From positions 62,001 through 126,000 of the forward strand of contig NZ_BAFX01000133.1 in NCBI RefSeq assembly GCF_000308815.1: a stretch of 64,000 bases of DNA, written 5' to 3'. Positions 8,523 to 16,877 of the stretch are shown here, in pieces. The notes below the pieces were generated by a model. That model had not been told where the DNA came from. It ran no database searches and worked only from the letters and a program-made list of their open reading frames with translations. Source of the stretch: Nocardia concava NBRC 100430. Its GTDB lineage: Bacteria > Actinomycetota > Actinomycetes > Mycobacteriales > Mycobacteriaceae. Numbering within the stretch: position 1 is the first letter of the stretch; every line of letters starts with the position of its first letter. The translations under genes were made by a program, and so were the position numbers.

Positions 8523-9155
8523 TTACTTGCTCGGGTCGGTTACTTCCTTGGGGAAGTCGCGGTCTGGGGTGACGGTGTGGCCGTCTGCGCCCAGGGTGAG
8601 GGTGATGGTGGTTGGGCCGCCGGAGGGGCAGCAGCTGGGGTCGTTGGTTGCTAGCCAGCGGTATTGGATTTGGACGGTGCGGTCGGCGGAGCCGACTACC
8701 TGGGTGTAGGAGGTTGCCTTCTTGGTGGCGGTACCGAGGTATCCGGCGTTGTTGAAGAGGAGGACGTGCCAGGGGGAGCTGGCGGTGCCGTGGGGGGTGG
8801 CGGCCAGGACCCAGAGGAGGGAGGGGCAGGAGCCTACGGCGGCTTCGGTGGCGGATTCGGGGGTGTAGTTTTCGCCGCCTACGCCGGGGCCGAGTTTGGC
8901 GAGAGCGGCGGTGACTACGGGGGATTTCAGGTCTACGCATTTGCCGTTTCCGGCGGTGGCGGGGGCGGTGTCGCCGGTGGGGCGGGTAGGAGTCGGCGAC
9001 TGCTGGGTGGCGGGGGGTTGGGTTGATTCCGGTGGGGCCAGAGTCGCCGAGGTTTGCGGCGAGGAGGCTGGGGCCTTGGTCGATCCGTCGTCCTGGCAGG
9101 CCGCTACCAGTGACAGTGCGGCGACTGCGCTGACGATGCCGAAGATCCTCTTCAT
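8523..9155 (-). CDS. LppP/LprE-type lipoprotein
   Basis: A 210-residue predicted lipoprotein. The signal peptide MKRIFGIVSAVAALSLVAAC ends in a lipobox (L-V-A-A-C), so the Cys20 would be lipidated. A Pro/Thr/Ser-rich linker (about residues 21-68) tethers a globular domain with cysteine pairs around NGKCVDL, GSCPSLLW and PSCCPSGG. This resembles the LppP/LprE family of mycolic-acid actinomycetes, of unknown molecular function. It ends 41 nt from the convergent NUDIX gene. Confidence 0.8.
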   Translation of the reverse strand: MKRIFGIVSAVAALSLVAACQDDGSTKAPASSPQTSATLAPPESTQPPATQQSPTPTRPTGDTAPATAGNGKCVDLKSPVVTAALAKLGPGVGGENYTPESATEAAVGSCPSLLWVLAATPHGTASSPWHVLLFNNAGYLGTATKKATSYTQVVGSADRTVQIQYRWLATNDPSCCPSGGPTTITLTLGADGHTVTPDRDFPKEVTDPSK

Positions 9156-9207
9156 GGAATGTCCCTTCCCCTGACAGACAACTACCGGATCTTTCGTTTT
9201 GCGGACT

Positions 9208-10797
9208 CTATTCGTTAAACCCGGCCCAGAAGGCGCAGCGATGGTCGGTGGCGAAGGTGTCGGAGAGTTGGTTGCCGGTGGGGCGGAGGGAGAGGTGGGT
9301 CGGGGCTGATGGGGAGTATCGCGGGATGGGTTGTAGGCCTTGGGGATCGGGGGTGTTGGAGACGATGAAGCGGGTCCAGTAGCGGCGCATTTCGGAGGCG
9401 AGGCGTTGCTGGTCGGGGGTCATGACGGTGGGGAGGAGGGTGCCCAGTTGGGTCAGGTCGAACAGGGAGGGGAGTTCGGCGGCGTGGTAGGCGCCCATGG
9501 GGAAGGTGCTGGGTGGGGCGAGCGGGGCGGGGTCGTCGAATTGGTAGGCGTAGGTGGGGTTTTGGCGGCTGAAGTCGGCGATCTGGTCGATGACGTTGCA
9601 GACGACCTTGTCGGTCCAGGCTCGGGTCAGGGCCAGGGCGGGCTGGGCGTAGGCGGAGAGGGGGTACTCCTGGAGGACGCGGTCGACCTCACTTCGACCG
9701 AGGCTCAGTTGGGTCTCGAGGACGGCGGGGTAGGCCGAGGCTTCGAGTCGGGCGCCGAGCGGGTTGCCGTATCGCATCCAGACCCATAGAGCCATTTCGT
9801 CGTGGTTCGAGCCGATGAAGGTGGGAACCTGCATCATTCGACCGGCTTTCAGCTCCGCCACCGGACTCCTGGGGAGAAAGCTGTTGCCGTACACCACACT
9901 CGCCGATTCCGGCGCGCGGTCCACCAGCACGTCGGGTGAGAGGCCGCGCAGGCAGTCGGCGGAATCCGGTCCGGCGCAACCGACTCCGGCCGCCCAGGCA
10001 TCGCCCGCCGCCTTGGCCTCTGGCAGCGACTGCGCGAGGCACGGGCCGCTCTGGAGCATGGCGGCCTGGAACAACCCGGCCGAACTCGGCGTGGCCATGT
10101 GGGCGCAGATCGAAATGCCGCCCGCCGATTCACCATCCACGGTCACCCGGTTCGGGTCACCGCCGAAGGCCGCGATATTGCGCTGCACCCAGCGCAGTGC
10201 GGCCTGCTGGTCCATCAGCCCGTAATCGCCCGCCCCCTCCCCCTCGTCCAGCGCCGAGGCGGCCAGGAACCCGAGCGCGCCGAGCCGGTAGTTGAGGGTG
10301 ACCACGATGGCGTCGCCGTCCGGCTGCGACACCAAAGGCGCTGCGCCGTACATGCTTCCGGCGCCGACCTGCAGACTGCCGCCGTGAATCCACACCATGA
10401 CCGGCAGCCCGCGGCCGTCGGCGGGCAGGGTGGGCGGGGTCCAGACATTCAGGTAGAGGCAGTCCTCGGTGGTCGAGCGCAGGCCGCCCAGACCGGTCGC
10501 TTGCGGGCAGTTCGGGCCCGCGTCGCGAGCCTCCCGGACACCGGGCCACGGCGGCACGGGTTGCGGCGCACGCCAGCGCAGCGATCCGACGGGCGGTGCG
10601 GCATAAGGGATTCCGTTGAACAGTCGGTAGTTCCGCGTCACGACGCCGTGCAGACCGCCACTGTCGATGGCGACGATATCGGGCGCCGCGGCATACGCGG
10701 GCGAGCCGCCCACCGCGAAAGCCATGACCAGCATGGCCACCAGCGCGATCACCGCTCCGGCCCCTCGTCCCGCCCACTTCCGGTTGCGCACGATCAC
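9208..10797 (-). CDS. Secreted type-B carboxylesterase/lipase
   Basis: A 529-residue esterase of the cholinesterase-like type-B family. A basic N-terminus and hydrophobic stretch, AVIALVAMLVMAFAVGGSPAYA, form the signal peptide. Seen: the family motif EDCLYLNVWTP, the oxyanion loop HGGSLQVG, and the nucleophile elbow G-E-S-A-G-G. The GTG start at 10797 has AGGAGG about 6 nt upstream; the frame is open much further but those codons cross toward the divergent P450 gene. It probably hydrolyses short or medium acyl esters outside the membrane. Divergent from the P450, with a palindromic operator candidate between them. Confidence 0.9.
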   Translation of the reverse strand: MIVRNRKWAGRGAGAVIALVAMLVMAFAVGGSPAYAAAPDIVAIDSGGLHGVVTRNYRLFNGIPYAAPPVGSLRWRAPQPVPPWPGVREARDAGPNCPQATGLGGLRSTTEDCLYLNVWTPPTLPADGRGLPVMVWIHGGSLQVGAGSMYGAAPLVSQPDGDAIVVTLNYRLGALGFLAASALDEGEGAGDYGLMDQQAALRWVQRNIAAFGGDPNRVTVDGESAGGISICAHMATPSSAGLFQAAMLQSGPCLAQSLPEAKAAGDAWAAGVGCAGPDSADCLRGLSPDVLVDRAPESASVVYGNSFLPRSPVAELKAGRMMQVPTFIGSNHDEMALWVWMRYGNPLGARLEASAYPAVLETQLSLGRSEVDRVLQEYPLSAYAQPALALTRAWTDKVVCNVIDQIADFSRQNPTYAYQFDDPAPLAPPSTFPMGAYHAAELPSLFDLTQLGTLLPTVMTPDQQRLASEMRRYWTRFIVSNTPDPQGLQPIPRYSPSAPTHLSLRPTGNQLSDTFATDHRCAFWAGFNE

Positions 10798-10925
10798 CCG
10801 AGCCTCCTGAGGCCAGCAGCGTTTCGCGTAGGCGTTCGATACTAGTCGGCCGGTTCTGAGCACGGTCCGGAGTCTCGCCACGGGCGCGAAACCGCAGCAT
10901 AGGCATGAGGCGGAAGCCGAATACT

Positions 10926-10940
10926 GTCTCACCGTGAGAC
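10926..10940. promoter_or_regulatory. 15-bp palindrome, TetR-type operator candidate
   Basis: GTCTCAC-C-GTGAGAC is a perfect 7-bp inverted repeat around one base. It lies between the divergent esterase and P450 genes, 5 bp before a TTGACA (-35-like, 10946-10951) reading toward the P450. The size and symmetry fit a TetR-class repressor. No TetR gene is adjacent, so the regulator would act in trans. Confidence 0.45.
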
Positions 10941-11009
10941 GGTCGTTGACAGTCGATTCAGCGCCGGAAACCGTGGGCCCACGAGACCTTCCACAGTTGG
11001 GATCCCGCG

Positions 11010-12230
11010 ATGACGCTGCACTCACCCGATGCCCTCGACCTCTTCGATCCCGCACACCTCGACGACCCCTACCCGCTGTATCGCAGGCTGCGCGAGCACG
11101 CGCCCGTGTACCGCCTCCCGGGCACCGACTTCTACCTGGTGACATCGTGGGATCTGGTGACCGAGGCGGTGACTCGGGTCGAAGACTTCTCCTCGCATCT
11201 CACTGGCGCGCTGCAACGGCGGCCGGATAGCCCGCCCGCCACCTTCGATATGGACGGCGGCGGACAGGCCATCCACGTGCTGGCCACCGCGGACGATCCG
11301 AGCCATCAGGCGCAGCGCAAACTCGTACAGCCGCTGCTGGCCAGGCGGATTCGCGAGCTCGGCCCGACCGCCCGCGACCTGGTGGACCGGCTCTGGGCAC
11401 AGGAGCTGCACGGCGACCGCATCGAATGGGCGAAGGGCATGGCCGACCGGCTCCCCCTGGCCCTGGTCGCCGACATCATCGGTCTGCCGGATGCCGATGT
11501 GCCGCAACTGCTTTCCTGGGCCTACGACAGCACCGAGATGCTGGGCGGCCTGGCGGATGCCGACCGGTTCGCACAGCTCGCGGCGACCACCACCGATCTG
11601 GCGGCGTACCTGTTCACCAAACTCCGTGAGGCTCACCAGAACCCGAGCGAAGACCTGCTGGGCGTACTGTCGCAGGCCTGCCGCACCGGCGAGATCACCG
11701 ATCCCGTCGCGGTGCTCATCCTGCTCCAACTCGTCGGCGCGGGCGGCGAATCCACCGCCGGCCTGATCGCCAACGCCGCCCGTCTGCTCGCCACTCACCC
11801 GGATCTCCAGGACGAATTGCGCCGTGAACCCGGACTGCTACCCGCCTTCCTCGACGAGGCCCTGCGCCTGGAATCACCCTTCCGCGGCCATCATCGGCAC
11901 GTCACCACCGATACCGTGCTGGGCGACACCGCGATTCCCGCGGGAAGCCATCTCCTGCTGTCGTGGGGCGCGGCCAATCGGGACCCGGCCCGCTTCACCG
12001 ATCCCGACGCCCTCGATCTGGACCGCCGCAGCGGCGCGAACAATCTCGCCTTCGGCCGCGGTATCCACTTCTGCATCGGCTCGGCCCTGGCCAAGCTGGA
12101 GGCCACCGCCGCCCTGACCGCCCTGCTCGACCGCACCACGACGTTCACCCTCGTCGAAGACGCCCCGCCGCAGTGGTTTCCGAGCATCCTGGTGCGCCGC
12201 CACCGCAACCTGCCGCTCCGGGTGCGCTGA
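11010..12230 (+). CDS. Cytochrome P450
   Basis: A 406-residue bacterial class-I P450 monooxygenase, soluble and dependent on a ferredoxin/reductase pair. The heme-ligand motif is FGRGIHFCIG with Cys355. The K-helix ExxR is in DEALRLES, and the I-helix oxygen-binding segment is VGAGGESTAG, with Glu before the conserved Ser/Thr pair. No ferredoxin gene is adjacent; a reductase with a 2Fe-2S domain occurs far away at 61997-63046. The substrate cannot be inferred. Expression may be controlled from the palindrome at 10926-10940. Confidence 0.94.
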   Translation: MTLHSPDALDLFDPAHLDDPYPLYRRLREHAPVYRLPGTDFYLVTSWDLVTEAVTRVEDFSSHLTGALQRRPDSPPATFDMDGGGQAIHVLATADDPSHQAQRKLVQPLLARRIRELGPTARDLVDRLWAQELHGDRIEWAKGMADRLPLALVADIIGLPDADVPQLLSWAYDSTEMLGGLADADRFAQLAATTTDLAAYLFTKLREAHQNPSEDLLGVLSQACRTGEITDPVAVLILLQLVGAGGESTAGLIANAARLLATHPDLQDELRREPGLLPAFLDEALRLESPFRGHHRHVTTDTVLGDTAIPAGSHLLLSWGAANRDPARFTDPDALDLDRRSGANNLAFGRGIHFCIGSALAKLEATAALTALLDRTTTFTLVEDAPPQWFPSILVRRHRNLPLRVR

Positions 12231-12295
12231 CCGTGGCATGATCGTCGTCGATCGGGGGGTCTCTACAGCCGTGACCATAGGAAAGGGGTTTGTTC

Positions 12296-12682
12296 GTGAA
12301 GACCGTGTATCTCCGCCGTGCCGCCCTGGCCGCGCTCGCGTGTGCCGTGTCCGGTGGCCTCGCCGCACCCGCGTCCGCCGCCGACGCGGGCTCGCAGAAG
12401 ATCACGCTCGACTACGCCAAGGGCAAGTGCGGCCAGACCACGCTGATGGCGCACTCGTTCACGCCCACCACGCTGGAGATCACCACCTCCAACAACTTCA
12501 CCGACGACGCCAAGATCGATATGAACGGGCAGCGCACGCCGCTGCCGGATACCTATGGCGCCCAGACCACCAGGATCGATCTGGGCAGCCCGATGCCGGG
12601 CGCCATCCCGTTCGAGGTGTCGGGATCGGAGTGGCCGGGCAGCGCCGGAACCGGCTGCAAGGGCTGGATCATCGTCGCCTGA
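12296..12682 (+). CDS. Small secreted protein of unknown function
   Basis: A 128-residue protein with a clear signal peptide, about residues 1-28 (basic start KTVYLRR, Ala/Leu core, PASA cleavage region). The mature part is about 100 residues, mostly beta-type, with two cysteines (GKCGQ and TGCKGW) near its ends that could form one disulfide. The GTG start is chosen because GGAAAGGGG lies 7 nt upstream. I do not recognise a family. A strong hairpin terminator follows, so it is probably a single-gene unit. Confidence 0.72.
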   Translation: MKTVYLRRAALAALACAVSGGLAAPASAADAGSQKITLDYAKGKCGQTTLMAHSFTPTTLEITTSNNFTDDAKIDMNGQRTPLPDTYGAQTTRIDLGSPMPGAIPFEVSGSEWPGSAGTGCKGWIIVA

Positions 12683-12700
12683 GTGGTCACGACAACGACT

Positions 12701-12726
12701 GAGCCCCGGGACTTCTCCCGGGGCTC
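12701..12726. terminator. Bidirectional intrinsic terminator hairpin
   Basis: GAGCCCCGGGA at 12701-12711 pairs perfectly with 12716-12726 around the loop CTTC (11-bp stem). A short T-containing stretch follows on each side. It sits between the secreted-protein gene (plus strand) and the thioesterase-like gene (minus strand), which converge, so it can serve both. Confidence 0.85.
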
Positions 12727-12774
12727 GATCATTTCAACGCGCCGTGCGCATCGAAAACGCTGTGTGCCGCAGGC

Positions 12775-13236
12775 TCACTTGCCGTGGGCGCGCAGCTGGT
12801 ACAGCCCCTCGGTCTCGACGACGACCACACCGTTGGCGTCGGTCACGACGGCCTTGAGCGTGTAGTCGGCCTTCCCCTTGGCCTCGGCCTCGTCGGCGAT
12901 CCGCGCGATCTCCTCGGCCGACAGCGACGCCTCGGCCCGCACATCGGTGGCCGCGGGCTTGCGGAAGGTGATCCGCAGATCCTTCACCAGCGGGAAGTAC
13001 TTGCTGGTGTCGAAGCTCGCGATGGCCAGCGCGCCGCCGAGCACCTCGGCGACGGTGAACAGCACCCCGGCGTACATCACGCCGAAGTGATTGCCATTGC
13101 CCTCGATCGGCACCGAGGTGGCCGCGAAGCCGGGGCGCACCTCTTCGGCGCGCACGCCCATCTTGTGCGCCACCGGAATCGTGAATTCCAATCCACCGTT
13201 CACGACCTCGTTCAGCGGCGGGGCGTCGTTCGCCAT
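12775..13236 (-). CDS. Hotdog-fold thioesterase-like protein (YiiD/DUF4442 type)
   Basis: A 153-residue single hotdog domain. The pattern GNGNHFGVMYAGVLFTVAEVLGG matches the helix-bearing half of PaaI/DUF4442 proteins, and KYFPLVKDLRITFRKPA forms the next strand. Such proteins usually hydrolyse acyl-CoA or acyl-ACP. The usual catalytic Asp/Glu of PaaI is not obvious, so activity is not certain. Start 13236 is preferred over 13248 because GGAGGTC lies about 4 nt upstream. Confidence 0.78.
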   Translation of the reverse strand: MANDAPPLNEVVNGGLEFTIPVAHKMGVRAEEVRPGFAATSVPIEGNGNHFGVMYAGVLFTVAEVLGGALAIASFDTSKYFPLVKDLRITFRKPAATDVRAEASLSAEEIARIADEAEAKGKADYTLKAVVTDANGVVVVETEGLYQLRAHGK

Positions 13237-13415
13237 GCGGACCTCCATGTCCTTCGATAGGCAGAGCCTGGATACGGCCTACTTACTGACGTAGTGCCAA
13301 CAAGATGAATCATTGCGGTTGAGAGGGTTGTGGCGCAACTCCCTCAGCGCTTCTTTCGAAATTGACAGAGCGCGTGAACCCGGCCACATCCGAGCAAATC
13401 ATCCTACGACCCATC

Positions 13416-13428
13416 TAGTATGCAAGTT
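13416..13428 (+). promoter_or_regulatory. Likely -10 box for leaderless GntR gene
   Basis: TAGTAT at 13416-13421 ends 7 nt before the GTG at 13429. The in-frame ATG at 13420 overlaps the -10 box itself and so is unlikely to be the start. No ribosome binding site precedes the GTG. A TTGACA at 13362 is too far away to be its -35. Confidence 0.45.
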
Positions 13429-14070
13429 GTGTCCAAGACGTATTCGGCTGCCGAGCGGGCCTACCACGAGATCAAGGAACGCATCCTCAGCGGCGACCTG
13501 CCGGGCGGCGAGCTGGTCAGCGAGAACGAGATTGCCGGCGAACTCGGCACCTCCCGCACCCCCGTGCGCGAGGCGTTCCTGCGCCTGGAAACCGAGGGCT
13601 GGATGCGGCTGTACCCCAAGCGCGGCGCGCTCGTGGTGCCCGTCCCCTCGCACGAGGCCGAGCATGTGATCCATGCCCGCTACATCGTGGAGACCGGTGC
13701 GGTCGACGCACTCACCCGCATCGCCCGGGCGGGGCTGATCCCCCGGCTGCGCGAATCCCTCGACCGCCAGCGCGATCTCGCCGACGCGGGCGATCTCGAC
13801 GAATTCGCCATCGTGGACGCCGATTTCCATCGCGAGTACGTGGTGGCCGCCGACAACCCGCTGCTGACCGGCTTCTACGACTCGCTGCGCGAGCGCCAGC
13901 GCCGCATGAACAGCGTTGCGCTGCACCGGGGCGAGACCAACCCGGAGCGAATCATCGAGCAGCACACCCGACTCACGAACCTGATCGAAGCCGCCGACGC
14001 CGCCGGTTTCGCCGAAGCACTCGCCGAGCACCTGACCCACGTGCACGGCGTGACCCTGAGAGGACTGTGA
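13429..14070 (+). CDS. GntR family regulator (FadR/FCD subfamily)
   Basis: A 213-residue regulator. The winged HTH (about residues 5-70) contains AYHEIKERILSGDLPGGELV and ELGTSRTPVREAFLRLETEG. The C-terminal all-helical FCD domain carries the metal or ligand-binding residues, including DADFHREYV. It is translationally coupled to the MFS gene: its TGA stop (14068-14070) shares a base with the ATG at 14070. It therefore probably controls uptake or export of a small organic acid or related compound by that carrier. Confidence 0.9.
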   Translation: MSKTYSAAERAYHEIKERILSGDLPGGELVSENEIAGELGTSRTPVREAFLRLETEGWMRLYPKRGALVVPVPSHEAEHVIHARYIVETGAVDALTRIARAGLIPRLRESLDRQRDLADAGDLDEFAIVDADFHREYVVAADNPLLTGFYDSLRERQRRMNSVALHRGETNPERIIEQHTRLTNLIEAADAAGFAEALAEHLTHVHGVTLRGL

Positions 14071-15302
14071 TGGCGACGCTGACATCGGTCGGCACCCCGC
14101 TACGAAGCATCGGCACCCATCCCAAGGCGTGGCTGGGCGTCTCGGCCGCGATCTTCGCGATCGCCTGGGGCGGAAACGAATTCACTCCCCTGCTGGTGAT
14201 GTACAAGCGCGACGGCCTGTCCGTCGCCACCGTGGACCTGCTGCTGTTCGAATACGTGCTGGGCATCATCCCGGCGCTGCTCATCGGCGGACCGCTGTCC
14301 GACCGCTTCGGCCGCCGCCCGCTCATGCGCCCCGCACCGGTGATCGCGGCGCTCGGCTCGACCCTGCTGGCCTTCGGATCCGCTTCGGTCCCCATGCTTT
14401 CCGCGGGACGCGTGCTCTGCGGCATCGCCCTGGGCCTGGCCATGGCGGTGGGCTCGAGCTGGCTCAAGGAACTCTCGCAGCCGCCCTACACCGGAGAAAC
14501 CGTGTCCGGCACCGGCGCTCGCCGCTCGGCCATGAGCCTCACCGGCGGCTTCGGCATCGGCGCGGGCGTGGCCGGAGTGCTGGCGCAGTGGGCGCCGTGG
14601 CCCGACACCTTCGCCTATCTGATCAATGTGACCCTGTGCGTGCTGGCCGCGGTCTGGCTCTTCCGAGCCCCGGAAACCACTGCCCCGCAGCCGAACCCGG
14701 GCCGCCTGCTGGACGATCTGAAGGTTCCGGCCGCCGCGCACCATCGCTTCCGCACCGTGGCCCTGCCGGTGTGCCTGTGGCTGTTCACCTCGTCGGCCGT
14801 CGCCTACGCGATCATGCCCACCCTGATGATGCCCAAGGTACACGGCGCACCGATCGCCTTCTCCGCCTTCATCACCGTCGTCACCCTGGGTTGCGGCTTC
14901 GGCATCCAGTCGGTCGCGCGCCGCATCGACCGGCCCGGCTCGCTGCGCCTGCCCGCCCTCTCGCTGACCCTGGTCATCACCGGAATGCTCCTGGCCGCCG
15001 CCGCGGCCGCCACCCTGACCATGTGGCTGACCGTGCTCACCGCCATCGCCCTGGGCATGGGCTTCGGCAGCGGCCTGGTCGCGGGCCTGCTGGAGATCGA
15101 GCGCATGGCCCGCCCCGACGATCTCGCCGGCCTGACCGCCGTCTTCTACGCGGTCAGCTACCTGGGCTTCGGCGTCCCGGCCGTCATGGCGGTCTGCCAC
15201 GACGGAACCGGCATCGGCTATCCGGCCATGTTCGGTGTGCTGGCCGCCGCGTGCGCGCTGTGCCTGGGCATCGTCGGCCGGTCCCGTCCGGTCGAGCCAT
15301 AG
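14070..15302 (+). CDS. MFS transporter
   Basis: A 410-residue major facilitator protein with 12 predicted hydrophobic segments. The loop 2-3 motif appears as GGPLSDRFGRRPLM. It overlaps the GntR stop codon (TGATG), so the two are one operon. The substrate is unknown; an FCD-type GntR partner usually senses the transported acid. A TetR gene follows 29 nt downstream in the same direction and may also take part. Confidence 0.9.
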   Translation: MATLTSVGTPLRSIGTHPKAWLGVSAAIFAIAWGGNEFTPLLVMYKRDGLSVATVDLLLFEYVLGIIPALLIGGPLSDRFGRRPLMRPAPVIAALGSTLLAFGSASVPMLSAGRVLCGIALGLAMAVGSSWLKELSQPPYTGETVSGTGARRSAMSLTGGFGIGAGVAGVLAQWAPWPDTFAYLINVTLCVLAAVWLFRAPETTAPQPNPGRLLDDLKVPAAAHHRFRTVALPVCLWLFTSSAVAYAIMPTLMMPKVHGAPIAFSAFITVVTLGCGFGIQSVARRIDRPGSLRLPALSLTLVITGMLLAAAAAATLTMWLTVLTAIALGMGFGSGLVAGLLEIERMARPDDLAGLTAVFYAVSYLGFGVPAVMAVCHDGTGIGYPAMFGVLAAACALCLGIVGRSRPVEP

Positions 15303-15331
15303 AATCGGCGGATCGAACGAACTGAGGGGCG

Positions 15332-15916
15332 ATGCTGAATCCACGGGCCACCAATGAGGACCTGACCGCGAAGGCGCGCATTCGCAATGCGGCAATGGAC
15401 CTCTTCGCCCAGTACGGCGACTCCCGGGTCTCGCTGCGCGCGGTCGCCGCCGAGGCCGGCGTCACCCTCGGTCTGGTCCAGCACCACTTCAAGACCAAGG
15501 ACGGGCTGCGCGACGCGGTCGACAAGCTGGTCGTGGACTACTTCGCCACCACCGTCGCCTCGGTTCCCCCGACCGGCACTCCCGCCGAGGTGGCCGCGGC
15601 CCGCGACGAGGCGGTTCGCAAGATGCTGCAGGAGAATCCGGCGGTCGTGAACTACATCCGCCGCTCGCTGCTCGAACCGTCCGAGACCCGCCTCCACCTG
15701 CTCGACGCCGTGGTGGAGTTGACCCGCAACGAGGTCGCCGGACTCCGCGAGGCCGGCCTCGCCTCCACCGACAAACCCGAATCCGCCCAGATCGTCGCGG
15801 TCCTCCTGCGCCAATTCGGCGAACTCCTCCTCGCCCCCATGCTCGACGCGGTCTGGGAGCGGGTCTCCCCCGACAACCCCACCCGCCCCCGCCTCTCGAT
15901 CACGGTCCGCGACTGA
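15332..15916 (+). CDS. TetR family transcriptional regulator
   Basis: A 194-residue TetR-type repressor. The N-terminal HTH reads IRNAAMDLFAQYGDSRVSLR then AGVTLGLVQHHFKTKDGL; the remainder is the helical ligand domain. GAGGGG is placed 6 nt before the ATG. A TAGAAT box around 15300 could give it its own promoter just after the MFS stop. The ligand is unknown. Confidence 0.92.
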   Translation: MLNPRATNEDLTAKARIRNAAMDLFAQYGDSRVSLRAVAAEAGVTLGLVQHHFKTKDGLRDAVDKLVVDYFATTVASVPPTGTPAEVAAARDEAVRKMLQENPAVVNYIRRSLLEPSETRLHLLDAVVELTRNEVAGLREAGLASTDKPESAQIVAVLLRQFGELLLAPMLDAVWERVSPDNPTRPRLSITVRD

Positions 15917-15964
15917 GTACCTGATACCCGGCGCGGACCGCGACAGGGAGCGGCTCGCCCGCGA

Positions 15965-16288
15965 TCAGTTCTCGATCGGCAGGCCCGCTTCGGTCCAATC
16001 CTGGATGCCCTCACGGTATTTGCGGACGTTCGTGTAGCCGAGCTGCTCGAGCTTGGTGGCGACGAACTGGCTGTTGGCGCAGGCCGGGTTGGAGCAGTAG
16101 GTGACGATGGCCGCGTTCAGGTCCGGGAGCAGTTGGGGGGCTCGGGTTTCCACGTCGGCTTCGACCAGGGCGAGGGCGCCGGGGAGGTGCGCCTTGGCGT
16201 AGTAGTCGCCGCCGAGGGTGTCGAGCACGATCACCGATCCGGCTTCGATTTCCTTGGCGAGCTCGTCGCGGGTGATGAGTGCGGTCAT
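15965..16288 (-). CDS. Rhodanese-like domain protein
   Basis: A 107-residue single rhodanese domain. The active-site loop is Y-C-S-N-P-A-C-A, with the first Cys in the persulfide-forming position; IVLDTLGGDYYAKAHLPGAL is the usual N-terminal strand/loop. Such stand-alone domains move sulfur or act in sulfide and thiol stress. It is divergent from a MarR regulator, and the gap carries two palindromes, so redox control by that MarR is plausible but inferred. Confidence 0.9.
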   Translation of the reverse strand: MTALITRDELAKEIEAGSVIVLDTLGGDYYAKAHLPGALALVEADVETRAPQLLPDLNAAIVTYCSNPACANSQFVATKLEQLGYTNVRKYREGIQDWTEAGLPIEN

Positions 16289-16339
16289 GGGATTTCCCTT
16301 CGGAACATCAGATCGAACAGATAGCGCACAAAAATGTGT

Positions 16340-16377
16340 GCGTGTGCACGCTACTACTTACGTGCGCGCGCACGCAA
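16340..16377. promoter_or_regulatory. Two palindromic operator candidates, rhodanese/MarR gap
   Basis: Site 1 at 16340-16351 is GCGTG-TG-CACGC. Site 2 at 16358-16377 is a 20-bp near-perfect palindrome (TTACGTGCGC/GCGCACGCAA, one mismatched pair). Site 2 ends 5 bp before the MarR -10 box (TATGAT, 16383-16388), so bound protein would block that promoter; site 1 is nearer the rhodanese gene. This is the usual layout for a self-regulating MarR protein. Confidence 0.5.
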
Positions 16378-16394
16378 CTGGTTATGATGGGGCG

Positions 16395-16877
16395 GTGTCC
16401 GCATCCCGATCCCATCCGGCCGTCCACGCCTGGGCCGCCCTGCTGCAGGTCCACGCCAAACTCGTGCCCGAACTCGACGCCGAATTGCGCCGGACCACCG
16501 GACTGCCGCTGAGCTGGTACGACGTCCTGCTGGAACTCGATGGGCCGCACCGGCTCCGGATGAGCGACCTGGGCGAGCGCGTGGTGCTCAGCCGCACGCG
16601 GGTCAGCCGGCTGGTCACCGAGATGGAGTCGCACGGTTTGGTGCGGCGTGAATCCAATCCCGATGACGGGCGGTCGGCGTTCGTGAGAATTACCGATACG
16701 GGCCGGCGTCGGCTCCGGGAGGCCGCGCCGCACTATCTCGCGGGCATCGAGGCGCGCTTCGGGGGCAGACTGGACAGGGCCGAACTCGAGACCGTGGCCG
16801 CTGCGCTGCGCAAGGTGCTCGGCCCGGCCGACCTCGGCCAGGTGACCACACCGAACTCGAACAGAGGAGACATCTAG
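16395..16877 (+). CDS. MarR family transcriptional regulator
   Basis: A 160-residue MarR-type winged-helix regulator. Visible: LPLSWYDVLLELDGPHRLRM, LGERVVLSRTRVSRLVTEME (recognition helix) and the wing RRESNPDDGRSAFVRITDTG. The GTG at 16395 follows TATGAT (16383-16388) by 6 nt with no Shine-Dalgarno sequence, so it is a leaderless candidate; earlier in-frame ATGs lie inside the promoter/operator area. Its TAG stop overlaps the GTG of the F420-type enzyme by one base, making them one operon. Confidence 0.9.
   Translation: MSASRSHPAVHAWAALLQVHAKLVPELDAELRRTTGLPLSWYDVLLELDGPHRLRMSDLGERVVLSRTRVSRLVTEMESHGLVRRESNPDDGRSAFVRITDTGRRRLREAAPHYLAGIEARFGGRLDRAELETVAAALRKVLGPADLGQVTTPNSNRGDI

Noticed and set aside
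13362..13367. TTGACA as -35 of the GntR gene
   Set aside because: It is about 48 bp upstream of the TAGTAT box, too far for one promoter.
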